A stretch of DNA of 15,430 nucleotides from Oceanospirillaceae bacterium (GTDB taxonomy: Bacteria > Pseudomonadota > Gammaproteobacteria > Pseudomonadales > Balneatricaceae), in the NCBI GenBank assembly GCA_023954795.1, contig JAGSHA010000033.1, forward strand, positions 1 through 15,430, written 5' to 3'. Below, piece after piece: positions 7,752 through 14,110 of this stretch. Within the stretch, counting starts at the first letter, position 1. The number at the start of each line of letters is the position of its first letter. The position numbers were made by a program, and so were the translations under genes. The notes beneath the pieces were generated by a model. It was not told the origin of the DNA. It did no database searches and was given only the letters and a program-made list of their open reading frames with translations.

Positions 7752-8477
7752 ATGTATAGCATCGTTGCTGAAAACGAAGACTTTGTACTGATCGATAAAA
7801 TGCCCGGTTTTTCGGTGCATAAAGATCAGGAAGACAGCGGGTTGGCGATGCAGATCAAAGCGGATCAGGGCTACAGTGAGCTGATGCCGGTGCACCGATT
7901 GGATAAGGTCACGTCGGGATTAATGCTGTTTGCCCGTCACCATGCGGCGGCTTCCGAGTTATCGCGCGCGTTCAGTGAGCATCAGGTGGAGAAGTTCTAT
8001 CTGGCATTATCGGATAAGAAACCGAAGAAAAAGCAGGGTGCGATTATTGGGGATATGACCCGTGCACGACGCGGCGCGTGGCGTCTGGCGAAAACTCAAA
8101 TTCGTCCGGCCGTGACACAGTTTTTCAGTCAGTCGCTCAAACCTGGGGTACGTCTGTTTCTGTTGCGTCCGCTGACCGGGAAAACCCATCAGATCCGTGT
8201 TGCATTGAAGAGTGTCGGTGCGCCAATTATCGGTGACCCGCTTTACCATGAGAAAAATGAAGCACTGTCTGATCGCACCTATCTGCATGCATATAGTTTG
8301 AGTTTTCCGTTTGCGGGGGAGCAATATCGCTTTACCGTATTACCTGAAGTGGGTGAGTTATTCGATGCGGAGTGCTGTGCGCTGATTAACACTCATTATG
8401 CCAAGCCCTGGACCTTGTCATGGCCGCGCATTCAGCAGCATCTGCCGAACGGCAGCGATACTGGTAGCAGTTCGTAG
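7752..8477 (+). CDS. RluA-family pseudouridine synthase
   Basis: The enzyme isomerises a uridine in structured RNA to pseudouridine. From ATG at 7752 the product has 241 residues. It opens with YSIVAENEDFVLIDKMPGFSVH, the RluA-type first strand pair, followed by the catalytic motif HRLDKVTSGLML with nucleophile D51. The later GKTHQIRVAL box (motif III) and a C-terminal ALINTHYAKPW tail follow. There is no S4 domain, and the compact size recalls the small RluA-like proteins of Pseudomonas and Vibrio (TIGR01621 as I remember it) more than RluC or RluD. The RNA target cannot be read from sequence. GAGG eight bases before this ATG decides the start; the frame is open upstream to 7653 and in-frame TTG 7695 or ATG 7707 are alternatives with poorer ribosome sites. 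It leads a plus-strand run with the zinc-ribbon gene and tcdA. Confidence 0.9.
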   Translation: MYSIVAENEDFVLIDKMPGFSVHKDQEDSGLAMQIKADQGYSELMPVHRLDKVTSGLMLFARHHAAASELSRAFSEHQVEKFYLALSDKKPKKKQGAIIGDMTRARRGAWRLAKTQIRPAVTQFFSQSLKPGVRLFLLRPLTGKTHQIRVALKSVGAPIIGDPLYHEKNEALSDRTYLHAYSLSFPFAGEQYRFTVLPEVGELFDAECCALINTHYAKPWTLSWPRIQQHLPNGSDTGSSS

Positions 8478-8493
8478 TTCGCAGTATGATGTG

Positions 8494-8507
8494 CGCTTTT
8501 TAAAGCG
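8494..8507. repeat. Perfect palindrome CGCTTTTTAAAGCG
   Basis: Six-base arms around TT lie between the pseudouridine synthase stop and the next start. TATGAT at 8484-8489, five bases before it, could be a -10, so the palindrome may be an operator. It could equally be a small hairpin in the read-through mRNA. No -35 is convincing. Confidence 0.3.
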
Positions 8508-8523
8508 TGCCGGAGTGAAGGCT

Positions 8524-8736
8524 ATGAGCGAGCGCATCGAGCGTGATTTTTTTGCCCGTGATGAAGATGAGCAGAAAGCATTTCTGGAACAGACGTGGTG
8601 TGACAGCTGCATGGAAGTGAACCTCGGCATGCGAGAGCCGGTTGAGTATGAACTCAACGACACCGTCTTTATTGAAGGTAAGTGTAATCGCTGTGGCCAG
8701 TTAATCCTGACTGAGCTGACAGAAGACGATTTCTGA
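8524..8736 (+). CDS. Small zinc-ribbon-like acidic protein, unknown function
   Basis: I do not recognise a named family. The 70-residue product is acidic and has two CxxC pairs: C26/C29 in TWCDSC and C54/C57 in GKCNRCGQ. This is a classic four-cysteine zinc-ribbon arrangement with a 24-residue spacer. The N-terminus MSERIERDFFARDEDEQKAF is highly charged and probably helical. The start at 8524 is chosen because GGAG and GAAGG lie just upstream. A longer reading from 8398 would overlap the previous gene by 80 bases and gives an unlikely N-terminal extension. It sits 46 bases after the pseudouridine synthase and 29 before tcdA, all on the same strand. A role beside RNA modification or translation is only guilt by association. 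Confidence 0.75.
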   Translation: MSERIERDFFARDEDEQKAFLEQTWCDSCMEVNLGMREPVEYELNDTVFIEGKCNRCGQLILTELTEDDF

Positions 8737-8765
8737 AAGATCCCTTGTAAAAGAGCTGAACTAAC

Positions 8766-9560
8766 GTGTCCGATTTTGACAATCGATTTGGAGGCACCCG
8801 CCGCTTATATGGGCAGGATGTTACCGAGCTTTATCGCCGTTCCCATGTATGTGTGATCGGTATTGGTGGTGTGGGGTCCTGGGTGGCCGAAGCGTTGGCG
8901 CGCACAGCGATCGGTAAGATCACCCTGATCGATCTGGACGATATCTGTATTACCAATACTAACCGTCAGATCCATGCGCTGGATGGCAATATTGGCCGTT
9001 CCAAGGTCGAGGCGATGGCGGAGCGGATGAGGCTGATCAATCCGGAGTGTCAGGTGAATGAGGTCGAAGATTTCATCACCCGTGACAATATCCGCGAATT
9101 GATTACCGATGAGTTCGATTATGTCGTGGATGCGATCGACAGCGCGAAGGAAAAAGCAGCATTGATTGCGCTTTGCAGCCTTCGTAAGATCCCCGTTGTC
9201 ACCATCGGTGGGGCTGGGGGGCAGACTGATCCGACTAAGGTGGGTGTCCTCGACCTGTCTAAAACCTCTCACGATCCATTGGCGGCGAACGTGCGTTCGT
9301 TTCTACGTCGCCACTATGGCTTTAGTAAAAGCGGTCGTCGCTTTGCTGTTGAATGTGTGTATTCCTCCGAACAGCTGGTTTATCCACAAGCGGATGGTTC
9401 GGTCTGCCAGTATAAGACGACGAATGACGGAAACACCCGCCTGGACTGTGCGGGTGGCTTTGGTGCAGCGACCTGTGTTACCGCAACCTTCGGTTTTGTT
9501 GCCGTTTCTCGTGTACTGAAAAAGCTCGTTGAGCGGGCTGAACGGCAAGGCAAGCTCTGA
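8766..9560 (+). CDS. tcdA: tRNA threonylcarbamoyladenosine dehydratase
   Basis: TcdA (CsdL/YgdL) uses ATP to cyclise t6A at tRNA position 37 to ct6A, which tunes decoding of ANN codons. The 264-residue protein aligns by eye with E. coli TcdA along its whole length. It has the N-terminal RFGGTRRLYG, the nucleotide loop GIGGVGSWVAEAL (32-44) and the E1-like LIDLDDICITNTNRQ (54-68). Next come VDAIDS (121-126), GGAGGQTDPT (148-157) and the C-terminal DCAGGFGAATCVTATFGF with conserved C228. The start is GTG at 8766, which places the family N-terminus correctly; the ribosome site is weak (GAGCTGAA). It ends the plus-strand run with the zinc-ribbon and pseudouridine synthase genes. It is an E1-like enzyme, not a ubiquitin system: no ubiquitin-like partner is nearby. 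Confidence 0.95.
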   Translation: MSDFDNRFGGTRRLYGQDVTELYRRSHVCVIGIGGVGSWVAEALARTAIGKITLIDLDDICITNTNRQIHALDGNIGRSKVEAMAERMRLINPECQVNEVEDFITRDNIRELITDEFDYVVDAIDSAKEKAALIALCSLRKIPVVTIGGAGGQTDPTKVGVLDLSKTSHDPLAANVRSFLRRHYGFSKSGRRFAVECVYSSEQLVYPQADGSVCQYKTTNDGNTRLDCAGGFGAATCVTATFGFVAVSRVLKKLVERAERQGKL

Positions 9561-9569
9561 TGCCGCAGA

Positions 9570-9595
9570 GGGAGCGGCAGTGCGTTGCCGTTCCC
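9570..9595 (+). terminator. Strong hairpin after tcdA, possible terminator or operator
   Basis: GGGAGCGGCA (9570-9579) pairs with TGCCGTTCCC (9586-9595): ten pairs, one of them G-U, with a six-base loop. It starts ten bases after the tcdA stop, a typical terminator position, but the following bases are AAACACC, not a T-run. It may act through Rho, as a 3'-end stabiliser, or as a protein site for the downstream sigma-54-like promoter. Confidence 0.4.
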
Positions 9596-9608
9596 AAACA
9601 CCTGTTTG
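9595..9608. promoter_or_regulatory. Palindrome CAAACACCTGTTTG, candidate activator site
   Basis: Perfect six-base arms (CAAACA/TGTTTG) surround CC. Its centre is about 79 bases before the start predicted from the sigma-54-like element, near the usual range for enhancer-binding activator sites. I recognise no named regulator consensus. Confidence 0.3.
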
Positions 9609-9654
9609 ATTCCCTTCTAAAACTTTCCCTTTTTAGCTCAACCAGTTAGCAATC

Positions 9655-9670
9655 TGGCCTGAGATTTGCT
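9655..9670 (+). promoter_or_regulatory. Sigma-54-type (-24/-12) promoter
   Basis: TGGCCTGAGATTTGCT fits the RpoN consensus TGGCACG-N4-TTGCW. TGGC is exact, G at the seventh position is kept, TTGC and the final T are exact, and two of the seven bases of the first block differ. GG (9656-9657) and GC (9668-9669) are exactly ten bases apart, as sigma-54 requires. The preceding base is C, also as expected. Transcription would start near 9681, twenty bases before the ATG of the unknown gene. No comparable sigma-70 pair was seen here. Confidence 0.6.
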
Positions 9671-9673
9671 GTT

Positions 9674-9697
9674 TTACCTCCACGAGTCCGGAGGTGA
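9674..9697 (+). promoter_or_regulatory. Hairpin that buries the ribosome site of the 9701 gene
   Basis: TTACCTCC (9674-9681) can pair with GGAGGTGA (9690-9697) through eight pairs, one of them U-G, with loop ACGAGTCC. The 3' arm is the complete Shine-Dalgarno sequence of the following gene, so RNA folded this way should be poorly translated. A transcript starting near 9681 would lack almost all of the 5' arm. Confidence 0.55.
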
Positions 9698-9700
9698 CGT

Positions 9701-10636
9701 ATGCAACTCAATCGATCTATGCCCATTTTATCCACCGAGCCTTTTCAGTTTGATCCGATGCAACAGGACCGTGGGTTCGCGCAGATGTTGCAGCAAGAGA
9801 TCGAGGTGAAGCAGGCTGTTGTCGCGGATGCGCAGAACGGTGTGCGGCCGAATCACACAGAACAACAGTTGCTGCAGCGTTGGCCGATTTCGGATTATGG
9901 TCGCATTTTTTCGCAGGCAGAAGAGGTCCTGCGGGAAACAGAAGCAGACTTTGAGCGCTTTCATGAGCGCTCCCGTCAGGTCGCCTTTGATCTCATGCGA
10001 TACGATATTCAAGCGATGGTGGATGTACGCTTTGGCGTGGCGGGAATCTCAACCAGCCCGAATGAGCCTTTTATGCTGTCGGACTTTTACCTGCAGCGCC
10101 TATGGCAAGCTGAAGGACCCATTCAGAGTTGGGGGCGGGATAACCCAAGACTGACTCAGGCGATCACCGGATTGGGCGTACAACATGCGTTGGCAAAGGC
10201 TGTGACCTCCCTACAGGCAGAGCAAGGTATTGAGCGTCATCAGGCTGCGAGCCTGGGGCAGCTCGATAGCTATGTTCGTCAGGTATTACTGAGAGCTGGG
10301 AATCTGGCGGGTTTTAATCCGCTGTCTTCGCATCAGTTGGAGACGATGGGGTGTGATCTTCAATGTGTATTAGGCGTGAGTGAATTTAATCCGCGTCAGG
10401 CAACAGCCGCAGAACTGCGAGGTGCCGCGCAGCACCTGTTTCACCGCGGTGAGGTTGGTGTAGAGAATCTGTCGTTGCTGACACATGCGCCCCGATTGCT
10501 GGGTGCTCAGACACAGCAAGGCGGCGTGAACTGGATTGACGCCTTTCGTGGCTTTGTGAATTCCGCACAGCTGCAAGGGGAAACGCAATTCCATCTGGAA
10601 AATACGCTTTCGGTATTGCAGCGTCTGGCAGACTGA
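9701..10636 (+). CDS. Unknown 311-residue cytoplasmic helical protein
   Basis: I recognise no family. The product has no signal peptide and no membrane segment. It is rich in Q, L, A and E and reads as mostly alpha-helical. A candidate helical or coiled stretch is YGRIFSQAEEVLRETEADF followed by ERFHERSRQVAFDLMRYDIQ (about residues 66-104), and a second helical block lies around 170-210. Two cysteines form GCDLQC (about 222-227). The last 60 residues (GGVNWIDAFRGFVNSAQLQG and on) end at LQRLAD. The start is secure: GGAGGTGA ends three bases before ATG. It is a single gene between tcdA and the convergent arsJ, whose stop codon abuts its own. Expression is probably regulated, given the sigma-54-like element, upstream dyads and ribosome-site hairpin in its leader. 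A structural or motility-related role is possible but unsupported. Confidence 0.8.
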   Translation: MQLNRSMPILSTEPFQFDPMQQDRGFAQMLQQEIEVKQAVVADAQNGVRPNHTEQQLLQRWPISDYGRIFSQAEEVLRETEADFERFHERSRQVAFDLMRYDIQAMVDVRFGVAGISTSPNEPFMLSDFYLQRLWQAEGPIQSWGRDNPRLTQAITGLGVQHALAKAVTSLQAEQGIERHQAASLGQLDSYVRQVLLRAGNLAGFNPLSSHQLETMGCDLQCVLGVSEFNPRQATAAELRGAAQHLFHRGEVGVENLSLLTHAPRLLGAQTQQGGVNWIDAFRGFVNSAQLQGETQFHLENTLSVLQRLAD

Positions 10637-11866
10637 TTAACCCGTCGTTTGATGGCGGGGCAGAGCTAATGACAAAGCGCTGGTAATAAGTAAAAACAGG
10701 GCTGAAATCCATAGGCAGGCACTGAGGCCGTAGACCTGAAATAACCAACCGGAGAGCAGTGTTCCGATCAGGCGCCCTGATGCGTTTGCCATGTAGTAGA
10801 AGCCGACATCCATCGATGCACCATCTTCTTTGGCATAACTCACAATCAGGTAGCTGTGTAGTGAAGAGTTGATGGCAAAGAGGATGCCAAATAATATCAG
10901 TCCCCCCAACAGCACCCATTGTGGGTTTAATCCGCTACTGTCGCCTAATCCCAGTGCAATCAAGGCAGGTATCGCTGTTAATGTCATGGCCCAGCGAAGT
11001 GCGCTCATACCGTCGGGATGTTTTCCGCTACGACGGCCGGTAATCCAGGGCGCGGCTGCCTGAACAAATCCGTAGGCAATAATCCAGCTGGCAAGAAAGC
11101 CGCCCACGGCCCAGTGATCCCAGTCAAATGTACTGCTCAAATAAACCGGTAAGGCAACAACGAACCAGATATCTCGGGCGCCAAACAGAAATAAACGCGC
11201 CGCCGACAACGTATTAACTGCGTAGCTGGTGGAGAATACTTCGGTGAATTTCGGTTTGACCTTGGCTTTGCCCAGATCCTTTTTGAGTTTGATCAGGCTC
11301 AACAGCAGAACCAGTGATAAAACGCCGATCATAATCCAGACCGCGCCCGTAAAGCCCGCTAAGGAGAGCAGCATGCCACCAAGGAAAAAACCAACCCCTT
11401 TCAGAGTGTTCTTGGAGCCGGTCAAAATCGCGACCAGTTTGTACAGCTGTCCTTCAACCTGAGCCTTGGCTAACTGTTTGACTGAGCTTTTAGCACTCAT
11501 CTTGTTCAGGTCTTTGGCGATACCTGAAAATGCCTGAGCGGCCATCACCCAGGGGACCGTCAGCATGCTCGCAGGCACCGTGAGCATCAGCAACGCGATG
11601 ACCTGCAGGCTCAGGCCGATATTCATGGTTTTGTTCAAACCAATCCGCGCACCGAGCCAGCCACCGACCAGATTTGTAACAACGCCAAAAAACTCATAGA
11701 ACAGGAACAACAGGGCGATCTCGAGTGGGTTGTACCCCAGTTGATGGAAGTGGAGTACCACCAACATGCGTAATGCACCATCGGTTAGCGTAAACGCCCA
11801 GTAGTTACCCGTCACCAGAAGGTATTGTCGTACCTCTGATGACAGGTTCGCCAGTGCGTTGAGCAT
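10637..11866 (-). CDS. arsJ: ArsJ, exporter of 1-arseno-3-phosphoglycerate (MFS)
   Basis: ArsJ is a major-facilitator exporter that removes the unstable arsenate ester made by its partner GAPDH, giving resistance to arsenate. The 409-residue protein is very hydrophobic, with about 10-12 membrane helices. It carries the family-specific N-terminus SSEVRQYLLVTGNYWAFTLTDGALRMLVVLHFH, which I recognise from ArsJ, and conserved loops FYEFFGVVTNLVGG, AFSGIAKDLNKMSAKSSVK and TGSKNTLKGVGFFLGG. SAARLFLFGARDIWFVVALPVYL follows in the second half. Its ATG overlaps the gapdh stop by one base (TGATG), and no separate ribosome site is visible, so translation is probably coupled. It is convergent with the unknown 9701 gene with no gap between the stop codons. 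Confidence 0.93.
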   Translation of the reverse strand: MLNALANLSSEVRQYLLVTGNYWAFTLTDGALRMLVVLHFHQLGYNPLEIALLFLFYEFFGVVTNLVGGWLGARIGLNKTMNIGLSLQVIALLMLTVPASMLTVPWVMAAQAFSGIAKDLNKMSAKSSVKQLAKAQVEGQLYKLVAILTGSKNTLKGVGFFLGGMLLSLAGFTGAVWIMIGVLSLVLLLSLIKLKKDLGKAKVKPKFTEVFSTSYAVNTLSAARLFLFGARDIWFVVALPVYLSSTFDWDHWAVGGFLASWIIAYGFVQAAAPWITGRRSGKHPDGMSALRWAMTLTAIPALIALGLGDSSGLNPQWVLLGGLILFGILFAINSSLHSYLIVSYAKEDGASMDVGFYYMANASGRLIGTLLSGWLFQVYGLSACLWISALFLLITSALSLALPRHQTTG

Positions 11867-12870
11867 CAGTCGCTGGCCATAATGTATTTGGCCAGCTCAA
11901 CGGTACGATTTACGTAGCCCCATTCGTTGTCGTACCACGCATAGATTTTCAGCTGAGTGCCGTTAACCACCATGGTGGAAAGCGCATCAACAATGCTGGA
12001 GCGAGGATCTGTGCGGTAATCGATCGATACCAACGGGCGTTCTTCGTAGCCAAGTACACCGTCGAGTTCATTCTCTGCCGCTTCTTTAAAGAGAGCGTTT
12101 ACTTCGTCGATATTGGTCTCGCGTTCCAGCTCAAACACCATGTCCGTCAGCGAAGCATTGGCCAGAGGGATCCGCACGGCGTGGCCGTTCAGGCGGCCTT
12201 TCAGGTCAGGGAATATCTCGGTGATCGCTTTTGCTGATCCTGTCGTGGTTGGGATCAGGCTCATGCCGCAAGCGCGAGCGCGGCGCAGATCTTTATGCGG
12301 TGCGTCCAGTATGGTTTGCGTATTGGTGATGTCGTGAATTGTGGTCATTGAGCCGTGACGGATCCCCAGTTTTTCGTGCACAACTTTAATGACCGGTGCC
12401 AGGCAGTTTGTCGTGCAGGATGCAGCAGTCACAATGCGGTTCTGGCTTGGATCAAAAAGGTCGTGATTGATGCCCATGACCAGATTCAATGCGCCTTCTT
12501 CTTTTACCGGAGCGGTGACCAGTACCCGTTTCACCCCTTGTTCCAGATAGCGATTCAATACATCAACAGACTTGAATTTGCCACTGGCTTCAATGACCAG
12601 GTCGCAACCGGACCAATCAGTATCAGCAATCTCTTTGTTGCTGCTGAATACCAGTGGATTGCTATTGATACAGACTTTGTCGTCTTCAGCCGACACATCG
12701 TGGGGCCAAATACCGTGTACGGAGTCGAACTTAAGTAAGTGCGCAAACGTTGCGGCATCACCTGCCGGATCATTGATCTGAACGAATTCGAGTTCCGGGT
12801 AGTCCCAGCCCGCGCGCAACGCCAGACGCCCCATACGCCCAAAACCATTGATGCCTACTTTGATACTCAT
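11866..12870 (-). CDS. gapdh: Arsenate-resistance GAPDH (glyceraldehyde-3-phosphate dehydrogenase)
   Basis: The GAPDH fold uses NAD to oxidise glyceraldehyde-3-phosphate; with arsenate in place of phosphate it makes 1-arseno-3-phosphoglycerate, which ArsJ then exports. The 334-residue product is full length. Visible parts are the NAD loop GINGFGRMGR (6-15), QINDPAGD (31-38), the catalytic C152 in AASCTTNCLAP, H179 in TTIHD, the phosphate-site TGSAKA (210-215) and R233 in HAVRIP, and the C-terminal WYDNEWGYVNR. A glycolytic role cannot be excluded from this sequence alone. The arsenate role is inferred from the one-base overlap with arsJ, the arrangement known from Pseudomonas. GGAG lies eight bases before ATG. 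No arsR, arsC or arsB is present in the window. Confidence 0.92.
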   Translation of the reverse strand: MSIKVGINGFGRMGRLALRAGWDYPELEFVQINDPAGDAATFAHLLKFDSVHGIWPHDVSAEDDKVCINSNPLVFSSNKEIADTDWSGCDLVIEASGKFKSVDVLNRYLEQGVKRVLVTAPVKEEGALNLVMGINHDLFDPSQNRIVTAASCTTNCLAPVIKVVHEKLGIRHGSMTTIHDITNTQTILDAPHKDLRRARACGMSLIPTTTGSAKAITEIFPDLKGRLNGHAVRIPLANASLTDMVFELERETNIDEVNALFKEAAENELDGVLGYEERPLVSIDYRTDPRSSIVDALSTMVVNGTQLKIYAWYDNEWGYVNRTVELAKYIMASD

Positions 12871-12950
12871 GATTATGTCTCCAAATACTGAGTTGAACGC
12901 GCGTAGTCATCTATTCGATTGGTGTTGATGCTGCGCATACATACGATTTT

Positions 12951-12985
12951 TCACATATATTATTTTTCATATGTGATGATGTCCA
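12951..12985 (-). promoter_or_regulatory. gapdh-arsJ promoter with ArsR-like operator dyad
   Basis: On the minus strand TGGACA (12985-12980, five of six to the -35) and TAATAT (12962-12957) are 17 bases apart. An eight-base inverted repeat TCACATAT-N10-ATATGTGA (12951-12976) covers most of the spacer and the -10, so a bound repressor would block the polymerase. The start would be near 12950, about 80 bases before gapdh. The link to an ArsR-type regulator is inferred from the AT-rich dyad and the genes served. Confidence 0.6.
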
Positions 12986-13027
12986 GTGAATCGATGTGCT
13001 GAATCAAAATATTAATAGGAAGGTCAT

Positions 13028-13063
13028 AAAAAGGCCCCTCGCTCCCTAGTGGGAGGGAGGGAC
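13028..13063 (-). terminator. Intrinsic terminator of pheA
   Basis: Reading the minus strand, CCCTC-C-CTCCC pairs with GGGAG-C-GAGGG around an ACTA loop, with one C-C mismatch in an eleven-position stem. GCC and five T follow. It ends 43 bases before the gapdh -35 and so separates pheA transcription from the arsenate operon. Confidence 0.8.
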
Positions 13064-13243
13064 AGAATCTGTGTTAACTTCGCGAGTGGACGAAGTTAGA
13101 AGATGGGATGCGGATGAGTGTCCATCAAAGAAAGAGCACCAACCACCCATCCAGTATGGAGTCTAATGTTGCACTGCAACACTGTACTTTGGTCTACAAA
13201 TCAACGGGTTTTTGATGCTCTTGGCAATATTTGTTGCAGATGC
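13064..13243. other. 180-bp untranslated gap after pheA with two dyads
   Basis: I see no gene here. It is the pheA 3' untranslated region up to its terminator; the full gap between pheA and gapdh is 373 bp. It holds the perfect 15-base palindrome TGTTGCACTGCAACA (13167-13181). It also holds an eight-base inverted repeat TAACTTCG (13075-13082) / CGAAGTTA (13091-13098). The length is unusual for a simple 3' end, so a small RNA released from the mRNA tail is possible. Confidence 0.4.
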
Positions 13244-14110
13244 TTACTCAACAATAACATCTTCTTCATAGCGGAACGGGTGAGCATCATAGGTACCCAT
13301 GATGCGCACATCACGCGCAAAGAAATCCAGTTCCTGCAGGGCATACTGCATCGACTTCTCACTGGGATGGCCTTCTACATCCAGATGGAAGCTGGTTGCG
13401 GTCATTGTGTCGGACGCCATGTAACTTTCCAGCTTCACCATATTTACGCCGTTGGTACTGAATCCGCCCAGCGCTTTGTACAGCGCGGCGGGAAGGTTAC
13501 GTACTCTGAACATGATGGTGGTGATGTATTTTGTGGCCGGATCAAAATCAGGGATAACCTTATCGCGTGATAGGATCAGGAAGCGGGTCGTGTTGCCATC
13601 TTTATCCTGAAAGTTCTCGCGCAGGACTTCTAGGCCGTAAAGGTCTGCTGCCAGACTTGAAGCGATTGCGGCAAACTGTTTTTTGCCCGTCTCTGGCAGG
13701 GCGGAGGCTGATCCGGCGGTATCCAGGCTGGCAATTGGCTCCAGCCCTAATTCTTTAATGTGATCGAGACACTGTGCCAGTGCTTGGGGGTGAGACGAAA
13801 CGGTTTTCAGTTCGTCCAGTTGAGTACCGGGCAGGCCCAGCAGGCAGTGGTTTACCGGTTCAAAATGCTCCCCTACGATATGTAGCTGGGTTTTTGGCAT
13901 CAGGCGATAGATCTCTTCCACGCGACCGGCGGTGGAGTTTTCCAGCGGAATCATCGCCAGATCAGCTTTGCCGTCTTCCACCATAAACATTGCCTCAACA
14001 AAGGTTTCACAGGCAAAGGCTTCCATGTTCGGAAAAACACGGGTGCAAGATAGGTGAGAATATGCGCCGGGCTGGCCTTGGTAGGCGATGATTTGCGTTG
14101 AGTCGCTCAT
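13244..14110 (-). CDS. pheA: Monofunctional prephenate dehydratase (PDT + ACT)
   Basis: The enzyme converts prephenate to phenylpyruvate, the committed step to phenylalanine. It has 288 residues and two domains: the dehydratase (about 6-180) with IAYQGQPGAYSHL, MIPLENSTAGRV (53-64) and the catalytic TRF motif at T175-F177. An ACT regulatory domain (about 197-275) follows with GGFSTNGVNMVKLESY (215-230), the phenylalanine-sensing region. There is no N-terminal chorismate mutase, unlike the fused P-protein of E. coli and Pseudomonas; the wording of the motifs resembles alphaproteobacterial PheA. The start at 14110 gives the family N-terminus; the longer reading from 14251 adds 47 atypical residues. 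GGAT seven bases upstream is a weak ribosome site. CATAAT (14152-14147, minus) may be its -10. It has its own terminator and diverges from the lhgO-like gene. Confidence 0.93.
   Translation of the reverse strand: MSDSTQIIAYQGQPGAYSHLSCTRVFPNMEAFACETFVEAMFMVEDGKADLAMIPLENSTAGRVEEIYRLMPKTQLHIVGEHFEPVNHCLLGLPGTQLDELKTVSSHPQALAQCLDHIKELGLEPIASLDTAGSASALPETGKKQFAAIASSLAADLYGLEVLRENFQDKDGNTTRFLILSRDKVIPDFDPATKYITTIMFRVRNLPAALYKALGGFSTNGVNMVKLESYMASDTMTATSFHLDVEGHPSEKSMQYALQELDFFARDVRIMGTYDAHPFRYEEDVIVE

Noticed and set aside
8398..8736. 112-residue reading of the zinc-ribbon gene
   Set aside because: It overlaps the pseudouridine synthase by 80 bases and the extension is not protein-like; ATG at 8524 has a proper ribosome site.
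9380..9388. Perfect DnaA box TTATCCACA
   Set aside because: It encodes the conserved VYPQ of TcdA and stands alone, with no second box or AT-rich unwinding region, so it is likely chance.
10641..10659. Hairpin CCCGTC/GGCGGG as arsJ terminator
   Set aside because: It lies within the arsJ coding end, has a T-G pair and a seven-base loop, and no T-run follows on the minus strand.
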